This document shows positions 41,027 through 51,206 of a DNA stretch of 64,000 nucleotides, piece by piece. Numbering within the stretch: position 1 is the stretch's first letter; every line of letters starts with the position of its first letter. Both the position numbers and the translations under genes were made by a program. This DNA comes from Prorocentrum cordatum (Eukaryota > Sar > Dinophyceae > Prorocentrales > Prorocentraceae): positions 428,424 through 492,423 of the forward strand of contig CAUYUJ010016149.1 of NCBI GenBank assembly GCA_963575745.1. The letters run 5' to 3'. Below the pieces are notes generated by a model. It saw only the letters and a list, made by a program, of their open reading frames with translations, was not told the DNA's origin and searched no databases.

Positions 41027-41185
41027 GGAAAGCGTACCAATATATTGGCGCCCGCCGCGAGCGAACATATTCGAATATGGGTTCTCGCTAAGAGCAAATA
41101 TATTGGTGTTCTCAATATATCTGGTGTATTGGATGCTCAAGGGAGGACTGGTATGAATGTGAGCTATGTGGTGAAAGCTATGAGC
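41027..41185 (+). repeat. AT module copy 2 plus 14-bp units
   Basis: The palindromic CCAATATATTGG at 41037-41048, ATATATTGGTGTTCTC from about 41097 and TTGGATGCTCAAGG around 41130-41145 match the 30714-30766 module. GCTATGTGGTGAAA and GCTATGAGCTGTGA then follow, units of the 8678-8878 minisatellite. Confidence 0.75.
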
Positions 41186-41219
41186 TGTGATCGCACGCCA
41201 CGTTGTGCAGTCTGTGTGG

Positions 41220-41580
41220 TGCCATGCCAGGGCGCCCGCGAGGCGCCCACGCCTGGGCACAAGGCGAAGCGTCAGCATGCCACCCCAGCGCGGGGCGCCC
41301 ACAGGGCGCCCGCGGGCGGGCACGAGGCGAGACCTCGACGTACCCCCCCAGGCGCGCTCTTGCCGACGCGGGTCGGGGAGCCACGTCTAGCCGAGCGAAC
41401 AGCGCACACCCATACCCCATAGGAGGGTCGAAGAGAGGGGAACTGGCTGTGGGCATGGGTGCGAGTTGTCGGACCCTGGGGGGAGCTCCCGTTCGAGCGG
41501 TCACCCCCATCCGACAACACGCACCCATCGCTTCCTCCGCCCCCCCTATGGGTATGGGTGCGTGTTGTTCGATCGTCACT
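41220..41580. repeat. GGCGCCC tandem pair and GGGTGCG inverted repeats
   Basis: Two copies of a block of about 75 bp with GGGCGCCCGCG and GGGCAC(A/G)AGGCGA lie at 41228-41355. Then four copies of ATGGGTGCG..TTGT.(G)GA in alternating orientation lie at 41404-41577, two of them forming arms of about 22 bp. Confidence 0.65.
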
Positions 41581-41584
41581 TATA

Positions 41585-42510
41585 GCCGACGCCCCCTCCC
41601 CTCACTTCCTGAAAACAGGATTTGGAGTCACTATGCGGCCACCCTCAGTTCGCGACATGGGCTTGGTTGGCTAGCACGGCCCGATCGTTCTAGCGAGTCG
41701 TGGCGCCGGTGCAGTGACAACGTTATACTGTGGACCATGTTGGCCTCGGAGAGGGCTCGCGGTCCCCAGGCTCTGCCTTGCGATATCTTGTTTCATTCGC
41801 AGGCGCTGCTGGAGTACAATAGTGGCTTTGTTCTTTACCACCCAGTGTTCCTCGTGGCAGAACTTTCAGTGTAACGGGGGCCAGCCCCAGCGGGGGCTAG
41901 CAAGTCCCCTCTGATCCCCCTGGCTGATCTGGCTTTTGGGGCCGCGTGGATCCGATTGCCTGTCCTGTACATCGCCGTCATCTCTCGCATCCGACGCAGG
42001 CTCGGCGCGGACCCGACGTGGATTCGACAGGGGTTCGATGCAGATTCGATGCGGGCAGTGGCGCGATGGGGTCACTTCGCGGCTGGCGCGGGGCGCGACG
42101 TGGCCCTGGCCGACCTGGGCCAGCGCTGACCAGGGGCATCCCGGCCCCGATCCAGCAAGGGCAAGCACCCTCGCGCTCCTGTCAGCTTTTCGGGTGGCGT
42201 GAACTGACCACCTCATCGATACCGGCCCGGCCGATGCTGGCTCCAGAATCGGTGCAAATGACCCCCAACCAAGCCAGGGAGGCGTCGACGTCCCCAGAGC
42301 CCAGGCCTGCACATCTCCGTTGTGCCGAGGTCGTCCCAGCACAAGCCGTTTTGGTATTTTCGCCCCTGGCCACCCCGTTGTCGGCGAGCCAGCGATTTCT
42401 GTCTTTTTTTGCGAGGGCCTCACAGCCGGTGCCGCCGACCCGGAAGGGGGACGACGACGGTGGCTGCGGCGACGACGACGACGACGCTGACGTGAGCCAG
42501 GGTCCCGAGG
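41585..42510. other. Gene-poor stretch, unassigned
   Basis: Several overlapping frames without motifs. GATTCGA-type short repeats occur around 42010-42050. GACGACGACG lies at 42470-42486. Confidence 0.3.
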
Positions 42511-42514
42511 ATGC

Positions 42515-42815
42515 TTCTTGGGTCTCTTCGGAGAGCTCGCGGGAGCCTCTGGGGGGAATTTGAAGCCTGGTGGGGGCCTGTCGGGGAGCGTCAGAAATCC
42601 GAAAAGGCCAGAACGCCAAACTCTGTCAAAAACGGAAGGACAATCAAGAAAATTTGCCTCGTAGGGCCCTCGTGGGAGTGCTCTTGGAGGCGTCTTGGGG
42701 CATCTTGGAACCTTTTTGGGCTGTTTGGAGGCTATCTCGGGTTTCTTGGACCGATCGTTTGGCGATTCGGGAGGTTTCTTGGGGGTTTCTTGGGGCACTC
42801 TAGGCCCGTCTTGTC
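42515..42815 (+). repeat. CTTGGGGC-type tandem array, copy 4
   Basis: Two arms flank a core at 42595-42660 (CTCTGTCAAAAACGGAAGG, then GGGCCCTCGTGGGAGTGCTC). The core is the counterpart of the one at 35945-36015. Confidence 0.75.
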
Positions 42816-43029
42816 GCTCTTCGGGCTCTGGGATCCTTGGGATCCTTTGGGGGGGATGGTATTCTGACCCGGGACCCCGCTGCTGCCTTCCAGGGACTCC
42901 CAGGGACCACCCCGCCGGCAGTGAAGGGATCAAGGGAAGGGCCCTCTTCGTCTGAAAGGGCGCTTCCTGCCGCTGCTGGCAGGTGAAGGGTTCAACCCCC
43001 TCCCCGCCCTCTCAAAACCAGGGGCGGAC

Positions 43030-43190
43030 CCCATCGCCCCTCCCCACCCCCGGGGAAAATTAGTGGGGGGGCCTACTCCCTCCGTGAAAATTGCCCCCTC
43101 CACCCCCCGTCCCACGGGAAAAGTAGCCGTGGGGGTCCAGAACTTCCCCCCACTTCGGGAAAATCATCACTGGAGGGGGGTCCTCCCCCC
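43030..43190. repeat. G/C-rich tandem units with GAAAATTA
   Basis: Units such as GGGGAAAATTAGTGGGGGGG and CGGGAAAATCATCACTGG repeat. Inverted relatives occur at 46470-46690. Confidence 0.55.
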
Positions 43191-43199
43191 CCCAGCAAC

Positions 43200-43288
43200 C
43201 ATGACGACGACGCCGACGACGACGACGACGACAACCCCGACGCCGCCGCCGACGCCGCCGCGGCCGCCGACGACGACGACGACGACGC

Positions 43289-43334
<46 letters not shown>

Positions 43335-43560
43335 GACCACGACGACGCCAACGTCGACGACGTCGTCGACGACGTCGTCGACGATGACGATGACGACGAC
43401 GGCGACCACGACGATGACCACGACGAGAGGGACGACGACGACGCACGACGCACGACGCGCGACGCGCGACGCACGACGCGCGTCGACGACGCCGACGACG
43501 GCGACGCACGACGCACGACGACGATGAGCGACGCACGACAGACGACGCACGCGAGGACGA
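43200..43560. repeat. (ACG)n / (CCACGA)n microsatellite
   Basis: ACG triplets with CCG and CAC interruptions, and GACGCACGACGC units at the right end. Confidence 0.9.
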
Positions 43561-43569
43561 CGTCGACGA

Positions 43570-44155
43570 CGGGCAGAGTGTAGTAGAGTAGGCGTAGATG
43601 GTGTTATAGTAGAAGTAGAGTGCAGGGTAGAGTAGAGTCGTGTAGAACATGGTGGGATGCGGTACGGTAGGGTAGAGTGGAGTAGGGTATGGCATAGTAG
43701 AGAAGAGAGGTGTTGATCATATTTGAATCGAAAAGAAGTCGAGTGGAGAAGAGCACATGTATACAGTAGAGCAGACATAGGAGAGTAGGGCAGAGCTAAG
43801 CAGAGTATATAAGGAGTACAGTAGAGAAGAGGATATTTGGAGTATCATCGAATTTCATTTAATCGAGTAGGTTGGGTACTGTAGGGTCGAGTAGAGTTGC
43901 GTCGAGTAGGGCAGCGTAGAGAAGAGTAGAGTAGAGTATAGAACGCGTATGGTAAACTTAAGTACTAGCAGCGTGGAGCAAAGTAGATCACGTTAGGGTA
44001 CGGTACGAATGAGTATAGTAAGGTCAATTCGAGTAGGGCCAACAGAGTAGAGTAAGAATGGGTATATGGGTATAGTTGAGTAGACATGTAATACAGGTAG
44101 AGGAGGGTAGAGCAAGAGTAGAGTAGAGCAGAGTGGAGTAGAGTAGAGTATGTCA
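43570..44155. repeat. 5-bp minisatellite, consensus GTAGA
   Basis: Degenerate GAGTA/GTAGA pentamers over nearly 600 bp, with interruptions. No gene is present. Confidence 0.85.
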
Positions 44156-44159
44156 GGAA

Positions 44160-44345
44160 ACATAATTTTCTTGACGCTTCGCGTGTCCCCACCAGATACT
44201 GTTCAGATACTGTACCCAAGCGGCGTACTGCTTGGCCATGGCCTCTGACACCTTGGGGTTATTTGCATCGCGCCATTTTGGCAGCGTAGTTACAGACTCC
44301 CTGGGTGCAGGTCCCTGGGCGTCAGACACACTGGGTTGCAGCACC
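44160..44345 (-). CDS. Possible small exon (VTTLPKWRDANNPKVSEAMA...)
   Basis: Minus-strand frame with ordinary composition: PRESVTTLPKWRDANNPKVS, then MAKQYAAWVQYLNSIWWGHA. It lies in repeat-rich DNA next to the TGACGCTTCGCGTG motif, which itself forms the end of the peptide. No domain is recognised and the ends are unknown. Confidence 0.25.
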
Positions 44346-44459
44346 CTTGCACCCGCCGCCCCGGCGCCGGCCGCGGCCCGCGCGCGCGTCCGGCCAATTA
44401 GTTTCGGCCGCAGCCCGACCGTTACTCGCCGCCGCTGGCGCTTCCGCCCGCGGCTGTAA

Positions 44460-44560
44460 AAAAAAAGTGCCCCCACCAGCGTTGCCCCGGACACTGCTCT
44501 CGCCGCCTGACCGTTGCCTCGCGGCCGCAATCAAAAAAAGTGTCCCCACCAGCCCATCCA
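44460..44560 (-). repeat. Tandem pair with GCTGGTGGGG(A/G)CAC-T8
   Basis: Two minus-strand copies of GCTGGTGGGG.CAC followed by a T run lie about 65 bp apart. Confidence 0.5.
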
Positions 44561-44784
44561 GAAAGGATCAGCAGGGGAGTTGGTGAATCAGGGGCGGCAG
44601 GACGCATGCAGTCGCACAGCCGTCTTCGAGAAAACAAGCATCACAAATAGCTTCCCGCATTGAAGTTTAAGATGGAACTCGGTGCAAGCTACCACGGTGC
44701 TCTGATGAGGGGTGAGGGGTGTTTCGATGACTCGTAATGGCTGTTGCACTCGTTCGTATCTTAAGCTCGCGTGCGCTCCGAAAC

Positions 44785-45170
44785 TTGGAGGCATCTTGGG
44801 GCCCTCTTGGGATTCTCTTGGGCCCCTTTCGGGGCCTCCTGGGGCTTTTTTATTGCGGCTCTCCTGAGGTCCTCTTAGGGCCTTCTTGGGGCTTTTTGGG
44901 GCTCTTTTGGGGCGTCTTGGGGCCCTCTTAGGGCTCTTTTGGCGGGTCTGGGGGTCTTCTTGGGGCTCTTTTGGGATGCCTGAGGGGCCTCTTGGGGCCG
45001 TCTTGGACCTTTTCGCCAAAAAAAAGGGGGTCCTTAATTCCTGCCCCCCCCCTTCGGAGGCTCAAAATGCCGTCTTGGGGCCCTCTTGGAGCGCTCTTGG
45101 GCGCTCTTGGGGCAGTGTTGGGGCCCTCTTGGACACCTCTTGGGGCTATCTTGGGCATCTTGGACCACAA
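44785..45170 (+). repeat. CTTGGGGC-type tandem array, copy 5
   Basis: CTTGGGGCC and CTTTTGGGGC units flank a core at 45015-45075 containing CTTCGGAGGCTCAAAATGCC, closely matching the 26235-26280 core. Confidence 0.75.
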
Positions 45171-45217
45171 AAGAACCCTCTGCCACCTCGCGGGGGAGCC
45201 CGCCCAGACGCAGGGAG

Positions 45218-45310
45218 GGGGGGGAGGTAACAACCTCCCGAGCAGGGACAGGCAGGAGGTCGGAACAGGAAACGCCCTAGACCACCTGCGCCCAGAGGGC
45301 TGGTGGGAGA
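45218..45310 (+). repeat. Dispersed 90-bp repeat, copy 2
   Basis: Partner of 20808-20892, with GGAGGTCGGAACAGGAAAC and TAGACCACCTGCGCCC. Confidence 0.65.
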
Positions 45311-45517
45311 CCACTCTTTCGCCACATGACGCCCAGAAGACGGGGCGCGCCAGCCGGGCGACCCGACCTGGCTGGGAGGCCCTCGCCCGAGGCACGCCGC
45401 CTCGCCCGAGGCACGACGCTGTGGGCCGGCTCCTCCGCGCGGCCGAGCCGCGGGGCGCAGGCCGACGCACCCGCACCGGGGACACGGCGCGCCCGGCGGG
45501 CGTGCGCGAGCGCCGTC

Positions 45518-45594
45518 CTGGTCGTCGTCGTCGTCGTCGTCCAGATGCGATCGTCGTCGTCGTCGTCGTCGTGGTCGTCGTCGTCGTCGTCCTG

Positions 45595-45632
<38 letters not shown>

Positions 45633-45637
45633 GGTGA
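45518..45637. repeat. (GTC)n microsatellite
   Basis: About 120 bp of GTC triplets with two interruptions. Confidence 0.95.
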
Positions 45638-45931
45638 GAGGAGACGCAGCGCAACGGGAAGGGATGGGAGGGAGGGGCGGGATGTCAGACGCTGACGCGA
45701 GCGCACCCAGCTTGTTACCCCCCCCTCTTCCCCGTTCCTTTCCCTCTTCTTCCCCCCGCCCCCTCCCTCTACAATTATTCAATCTGAATACTACTCTCCT
45801 CTCTGCCCTGGGCCTGTCCCAGAATCGGCCTCGGAGTGTCAGGCCCCCCCCTCGCGTATGTTTTTTGGCGCACGATGTCGGGGAAGTGGGTTTTCGCTGT
45901 GCTTTTTCCAAAATGCTGCTCTCGCTGAGGC

Positions 45932-46100
45932 GCCTGCCTCATTTTCGGGCATCCGCTCGTTCCGAATCGCTCTCCCGCTGCAGCGCTGGCCTCATTTCCG
46001 CGCTGCCGCTCGTTCCGAACCGTGCTCCCGCTGCAGCGCTGGCCTCAATTCCGCGCTTCCGCTCGTTCCGAATCGTGCTGCCGCTGCAGCGCTGGACTTA
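45932..46100. repeat. 53-bp minisatellite, about three copies
   Basis: Each unit contains CCGCTCGTTCCGAA and CCCGCTGCAGCGCTGG. The length is not a multiple of three, so the frame changes each copy. Confidence 0.85.
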
Positions 46101-46364
46101 ATTCCCGTGTCATGCCAGTTCGAGTTCCTTTGGCCGTCCTGTTCCTCCCGTTCCTTCCACTCCAGTTCCTGCTGCTGCTCTTCGTCCTCATCCTCTTCCT
46201 TTTTCTCCTGCTCATCTTCCTGATCATCCTAAGCAGTGGGGAAGAGCAGGGTAAATAACATAATATTCCTAGCAGGATACTGAGAGAGCTGGATCGCGCC
46301 GCCTACAGCATTTAAATCAGCGCCTGGCGTGGGCGCAGGCGACAGGTGCGCCACCACCGCCGCC

Positions 46365-46445
46365 GCCGCTGACGTCGTCGTCGTCGTCCTCGTCGTCCTC
46401 GTCGTCATCGTCGACGTCGTCGTCGTTGTCGTCATCGTCGCCGAA
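46365..46445. repeat. (GTC)n microsatellite
   Basis: Imperfect GTC and CTC triplets. Confidence 0.9.
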
Positions 46446-46469
46446 GGAGGGGGCCTGTGGACCGCCCCC

Positions 46470-46770
46470 GATGATTGTCAGAAGGTTCTGGGGAGGGGGG
46501 GGGGTGCTGGTCCCTCCATTAATTTTCTTGGGGAGGGGGGGTCGGGACCCCCCCTCATTTATGATCCCGGGGAGCAGGGGGGGAGGGGTTCCGGGCCCCC
46601 CGCATGTTAGTTTTGTTGGTGTCGGGGGGGGGAGGGGGGTTTCCGACCCCCCCCCTTTATTTCCCCGGACGGGAGGGGAGGGTCCGGACCCTCTCTTCCC
46701 GTGGTGGGGGTGTTGGGGGGAGGGGTTTGGGGGGGGGGGGGGAGGGGCCCTTTGGCCTCTGACCCTCTCC
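46470..46770. repeat. G-rich tandem repeat of about 50-60 bp
   Basis: Four degenerate units of GGGGAGGGGGGG, then (G/C)GGACCCCCCC, then an ATTTAT-like segment. Each can fold on itself through the G and C runs. Confidence 0.65.
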
Positions 46771-46844
46771 TTCGGATTTTCTCAGGGCGGGCCCCGGGCG
46801 AGTTTCGCCAGCGAGACGTGCGCGAGGAGGGGGAGTGTAAGTAG

Positions 46845-46910
46845 GTGGAGGAGGAGGAGGAGGGGGAGGAGGAGGAGGAGGAGGAGGAGGAGGAGGAGGA
46901 GGAGGGGTCG
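46845..46910. repeat. (GGA)n microsatellite
   Basis: GGA triplets over about 65 bp. Confidence 0.9.
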
Positions 46911-46914
46911 CCTG

Positions 46915-47700
46915 GTGTATGACCCTCCCTTTGTAGGGAAATATCTCAGCCCAGCGACGGTGGATCGCGCTCCCTCTCCTTCGACTTGGCTGCGGCGTTC
47001 TTCAACTTCTTTGTTTTTGAGTTTCCTTGGGGAAGACGACGAAACGACGAGGAGGAGGAGGGGGACGACGACGACGACGACTCAAACTTATTAGCGACTC
47101 ACACACGCTGAAGGGTCGGTGGATTTTTGTTGCCCCCCCGCGCTCAGTGATGTGGTAGGCTCGGGAGAGACGCCGACCTCGCCCGTACGCAGGCTTGCAG
47201 ACGCGGAGCCGCTGCTGGCCCGTGCTAGGCCGCCCGCCCGCTGGGGGGGGGCTCGAGACCAAGGCAGTGGTCTCTCTCGTCCGTCTCTATTCCCTCTCTT
47301 TGGCCCCATCCCTCCCTTTGCCCCTCCCCTCCCCTCCCTGTGCCCACTCCCCTCCCTCTGCCCCCTTCTCTGTGTGCGGCGTCCCAGAAAGGTCCCTCGG
47401 CGGAAGCCTGCAGAAGGCTGGCGGAAGCCCGCGGGTAGACTGGCGGCGGGTCCTCTGGCGAAAGGTCGGCGGAACACGGCGGGACGTCAGCATTTTGGGT
47501 TTCAGGGTTTCCGGAGTCTGCCATGTGACCATTTACGAATCCTACCAGTGCGATCAGACCGAAGTTGGGGTACCTGACACCCCCGTAAGGGGCCCGCTCG
47601 CTTGCAGAGATTCTTCATTCGTTGAATCCATGCCAGTGTTTCAGAACTCTGGCCTGCAGGGGTAGGTTTCACGTGTAGTCAGCCATTCTACCATACAGTT
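46915..47700. other. Gene-poor stretch, unassigned
   Basis: Includes a CCCTCCC-rich segment (47290-47370). Overlapping frames without motifs. Confidence 0.3.
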
Positions 47701-47708
47701 GAAACCCG

Positions 47709-47857
47709 TGCCAAGAAGCACCCTGCTTGCCTCGAGGGTGCCCTGGGTTTCCTGGGTTTCGATAGGTTTGCCATGGAAGGCGTGACGTTCCCACACAGTA
47801 AGTCAGTGGGCGTCCTGGGATCTCGGGGTTGGGTTTCTTGTGGAAGGTTTCTTGTGG
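47709..47857 (+). repeat. 149-bp direct repeat, left of retrotransposon
   Basis: Matches 58293-58440 at about 75 percent by eye, from TGCCAAG to CTTCTTGTGG or its near equivalent, with GGGTGCC.TGGGTTTC and TTGTGGAAGG-like blocks in order. Confidence 0.7.
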
Positions 47858-47979
47858 ACTGGCCTCCGCTGTTCCCTCCTCTCCCCCTCCTTCTCCCCCC
47901 CCTTGCCTTCCACTCCCTCCCGCGGAGCGCTGGCCATAGTTCGTCGGACCCCGACGGTGCGCGCTCCCTCGCTCTCTCT

Positions 47980-48140
47980 CCCTCTCTCTCCCCCTCTCGC
48001 TCCCCTGTAGTCCACCGGGCCGGCGGTGCGCGCTCGTCTGCTCTGCCTGCCTGCCTGCCTGCCTGTCTGCCTGTCAGTCAGTCTGTCTGTCTGTCTGTTT
48101 GGCTCTCTGCCTCTCTGTCTCTCTCTCTTCCTCTCTCTCT
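47980..48140. repeat. (CT)n, (CTGC)n and (CTGT)n tract
   Basis: Pyrimidine tetramer and dimer repeats directly upstream of the retrotransposon ORF1. Confidence 0.85.
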
Positions 48141-48205
48141 GCCTCTGACCGCTCGACCCTGGTGATCACCACGATGGTGCCTACTTACCGTGGGGGACGA
48201 CAGTC

Positions 48206-51200
48206 ATGGGCCACCGCGTTATTGACCCTGCGGTGGACGGGCGTGACGGCTGGGTCATCCTCCACCACGACCACGGCGACACCACTACTAAGCTCTGGGC
48301 ACCGACCCAAGTCCACGTCAAAGCGGACGACTCCTGGCGCACCGTCATGGTACCAGCGGACATGGGGCCCCAGTGGATCAGGTGCCATGCCGAGGACGCA
48401 CGCCTCCCCGCCGAGGTTGTCCGCACTACAGGCCAATCCTGGTTTGCTGACGTCTGGCCCTTGTGGGATCGCCCGAGACCCCACCCAGACGACCCAGGCA
48501 CAAATGAGCATGCGCTCCCGCCTTTACCAGGACGCTGGTCTTGCCTACAGTGTCGATTCCAATGCTGTCAGTACTGTGCGGCTCGCCGCAACACGCAGCT
48601 CGGCACCTCGGGCCAACCAACGTGCCCAGACTGCGGCCGCAGCGGACTGCGTACACTCATGGACTGGTCCACGGACTACTCGTGCAACAGTTGGACGTGT
48701 GCATACAGCACCAACAACAGGGACTCCGACACATGCTGCCTGTCCAGCAGGTGCCCCCACCCCCCCAGGCCACACAACCTGCTCGACGTCCGTGCCACAG
48801 GGATGCCGCCGCACATCCTTGCCCGCCAATTCGGCAACGCGCCAGCCCTCCACGACCTCAAGGAACCCCCCCGAGCGCCTTCAGGCCCCGGGGGGGAACC
48901 TCCACAACCAGGGCAAGCAGGCTACCAGGGTCAATGGTACCTTCCCACCGCAGCCGCGGCGCGTCCCCAGGCAGGGACTGCCTGACGGCACAAGGCGGCC
49001 ACCTGGATTCACAGGAACGGGGATGCCCGAAGAACCTTCCCCCGACCAACCGCTTTGGAGGGAAGGCTACGTGCTCTTCAGTCCCCACCAGGCCCTCAAG
49101 GAGGAATTCACCTTCAACAAGACGGTCCGCCGACCCTACTCCCTAGCCATTACCAACATGTACAGGGATCGTGTCACGGTCAGGACCGTCTGCGAGTCGA
49201 TCGCCGAGCGCATCCACACTACCCGCACCCGCTGGCGAGATGTGGTACTGTACTGGGACGCCGAGGGTGGTCCTGGGCCTCAAGCCCTCGACTACGACAT
49301 GCGACTCTGCGACGCCATGGTGAGCCGTGCCACGACCGAAGCCGAGCTAAACCACGACCGCAGCAACCGTGGTAGTTTCTGCCTCTATGGACCAGCGCAC
49401 CAACGAGCCGTCAACATCACGGCGATCTCAGAGCCGCAGAACATCGACTACATGGAGCATGTGCGGCGATATTCGCCCGTAGGGGGGACCTACCCTGACC
49501 ACGCCTTCGAGCACGTTTATCGGGGCTGGCAGCGGCCAGATGTGCCCACCATCCTCCCCGACACCCGTCCCCTCTCGAGAGCCGACTGGCAGCGTCACCA
49601 ACAGCACCAGCAGCGCATCCAGCAGTGGGACCAACGTGACGCAGGACAGCACGGCACGCCACGCTACCGCTCCCCTGCGCGAGTCCCGACAGGCGGTAAC
49701 ACGGCCTACGACGGGGTTGCCGCATACTACCGTGGCCCCATAGGCGCCAGGCCCTCGGCTGCTGGAGCAGCCGCCTCCAGCTACGGCCACGCCCCCCACG
49801 CCAGGGTTCACCCAGCGGTCATCGGCTACCCGCGTGCACCCGTGCAGGCCCTAAGGGCCACCTCGCCAGTGCCAGGGTCCACGCGCGCCTGGGGCCTTTA
49901 CTCAGGCCGACATGATGGCACCTCCAGCAACCAGCCCGCAGTGATAACCCCTGCGGCTTCAGCCCAGGGGGCTGCAACAAACCGTGGCAGGGCTGGGCGC
50001 CCCGAAGGATGGCGTGATGCGAACGTGCGCGCTTGGCAACCTCGCCAGCACACGCCCCCGCCAAACGTAGCTGCAGCACTGCGCCCTGCCCAGGCAAAAC
50101 CTGCCCCACCTGAGCGGGAGAGGCAGCCGCTTACCCCGCTCGTCCTCACGCACATCCAGGCGCATCACAGCGCCTCCCCGCGGCACAGCGAGGGAAGCGC
50201 CCACCACGTCAGCCCCCGCCCCGACGCTGTCGACCCCGACCAGGCCACAGCCACGGCGGAGGGCGGCACAAGCGCCTCTCGCCAGCCCAGCCCATCACCC
50301 TGCGCGGCGCCGATCCGATCCCCGAGCAGGGCGGATTCCGAGCGCGCTAATGCCCAGGCGACCTCGCCACGCGACCGCCACACGGGCGGGCGCGTCCCGC
50401 GCAGCAGGACCTGCAGCCGCCACAGTTCACGCAAGGCCCCAGGGAGCTCCACGAGCTCGCCGCCTCGCGAGACTCAGGCTGATGGCCGAGCCCCCGAAGT
50501 GGTGCCACGCTTCGGAGCCAGCGTCATCGATCCTGGCCAGGTCGACCTCGAGCCGACGCCGTCCACGGACCACGAGCCGCCGCTGCCCACCCGCGTGATC
50601 GTCCCCATCGACGAGGCGCCAACCTTCGACCCGTTCAAGAACAAGTACCGTGTCAAGAACCTTGTGGCGGGTTTCGGCGGGGGCTCACCGCTCTCACCTC
50701 AGAGTCGGGGCGGAGCCCCCGCCACCTCGGCTGCTGCGGCAGCGGCGGCCCCGCGGGGAATCAGCCCTGTCCGCAACGTGGGCCTCACGGCAGCGGGCAT
50801 GGACGAGGCCCAGCGCCAGGCCTCCGACCGTGCTGCTGGAGCTGTTCCACCAGATGCTGCTCATCAAGATACTGACGGGGCGGGCGCGCCACCGCAGGAG
50901 GGACCAGCGGTGTCGCGTGCGCAGTACATGCGCGTGCGTTGTGCCGCCGCCGCGCCTAGCCGCCGCCGCTGGTTCGCTTTTGTTTTTGTGTTCGGCAGGA
51001 CGGATCGAGGAGTCGCCTCCCTCTCCCTCTGCTGCCGTCTCACCTCTCCTCCCCTCGTCCCCTACGGTACTGGAGTGAGGAGGAATTTTCGTGACATTTT
51101 TACTGACATTTATGAACCCCCCCTGGCGCAGTGCCGACCGTGTCCCGCCTATACTTCTGGCCTGACGGCGGCTTCAGCCCCGGTCAAGCTAATCCATAGG

Positions 51201-51206
51201 AACGCC
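48206..51206 (+). CDS. Retrotransposon ORF1, Cys-rich protein (one frameshift)
   Basis: ATG 48206 starts MGHRVIDPAVDGRDGWVILH. A cysteine cluster follows (GRWSCLQCRFQCCQYC, then PTCPDCGRSG and further Cys pairs to CPHPP), probably zinc-binding and nucleic-acid-binding. The frame must shift at a C7 or G7 run (48866-48896) to continue as MPEEPSPDQPLWREGYVLFS, RRPYSLAITNMYRDRVTVRT and VLYWDAEGGPGPQALDYDMR. A long Pro/Ala/Arg/Gln-rich part follows to about 50930. No stop separates it from ORF2, and 50930-51206 reads unlike either protein, so a stop-less junction or an intron is possible. Proposed role: binding the element's RNA. Confidence 0.65.

Noticed and set aside
42020-42040. tRNA gene from a GGTTCGAT-like B box
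   Set aside because: No acceptor stem, A box or cloverleaf can be drawn around it; the match lies in a run of GATTCGA repeats.
43200-43560. Poly-Thr or poly-Arg protein
   Set aside because: Product of (ACG)n repeats that are open in all frames.
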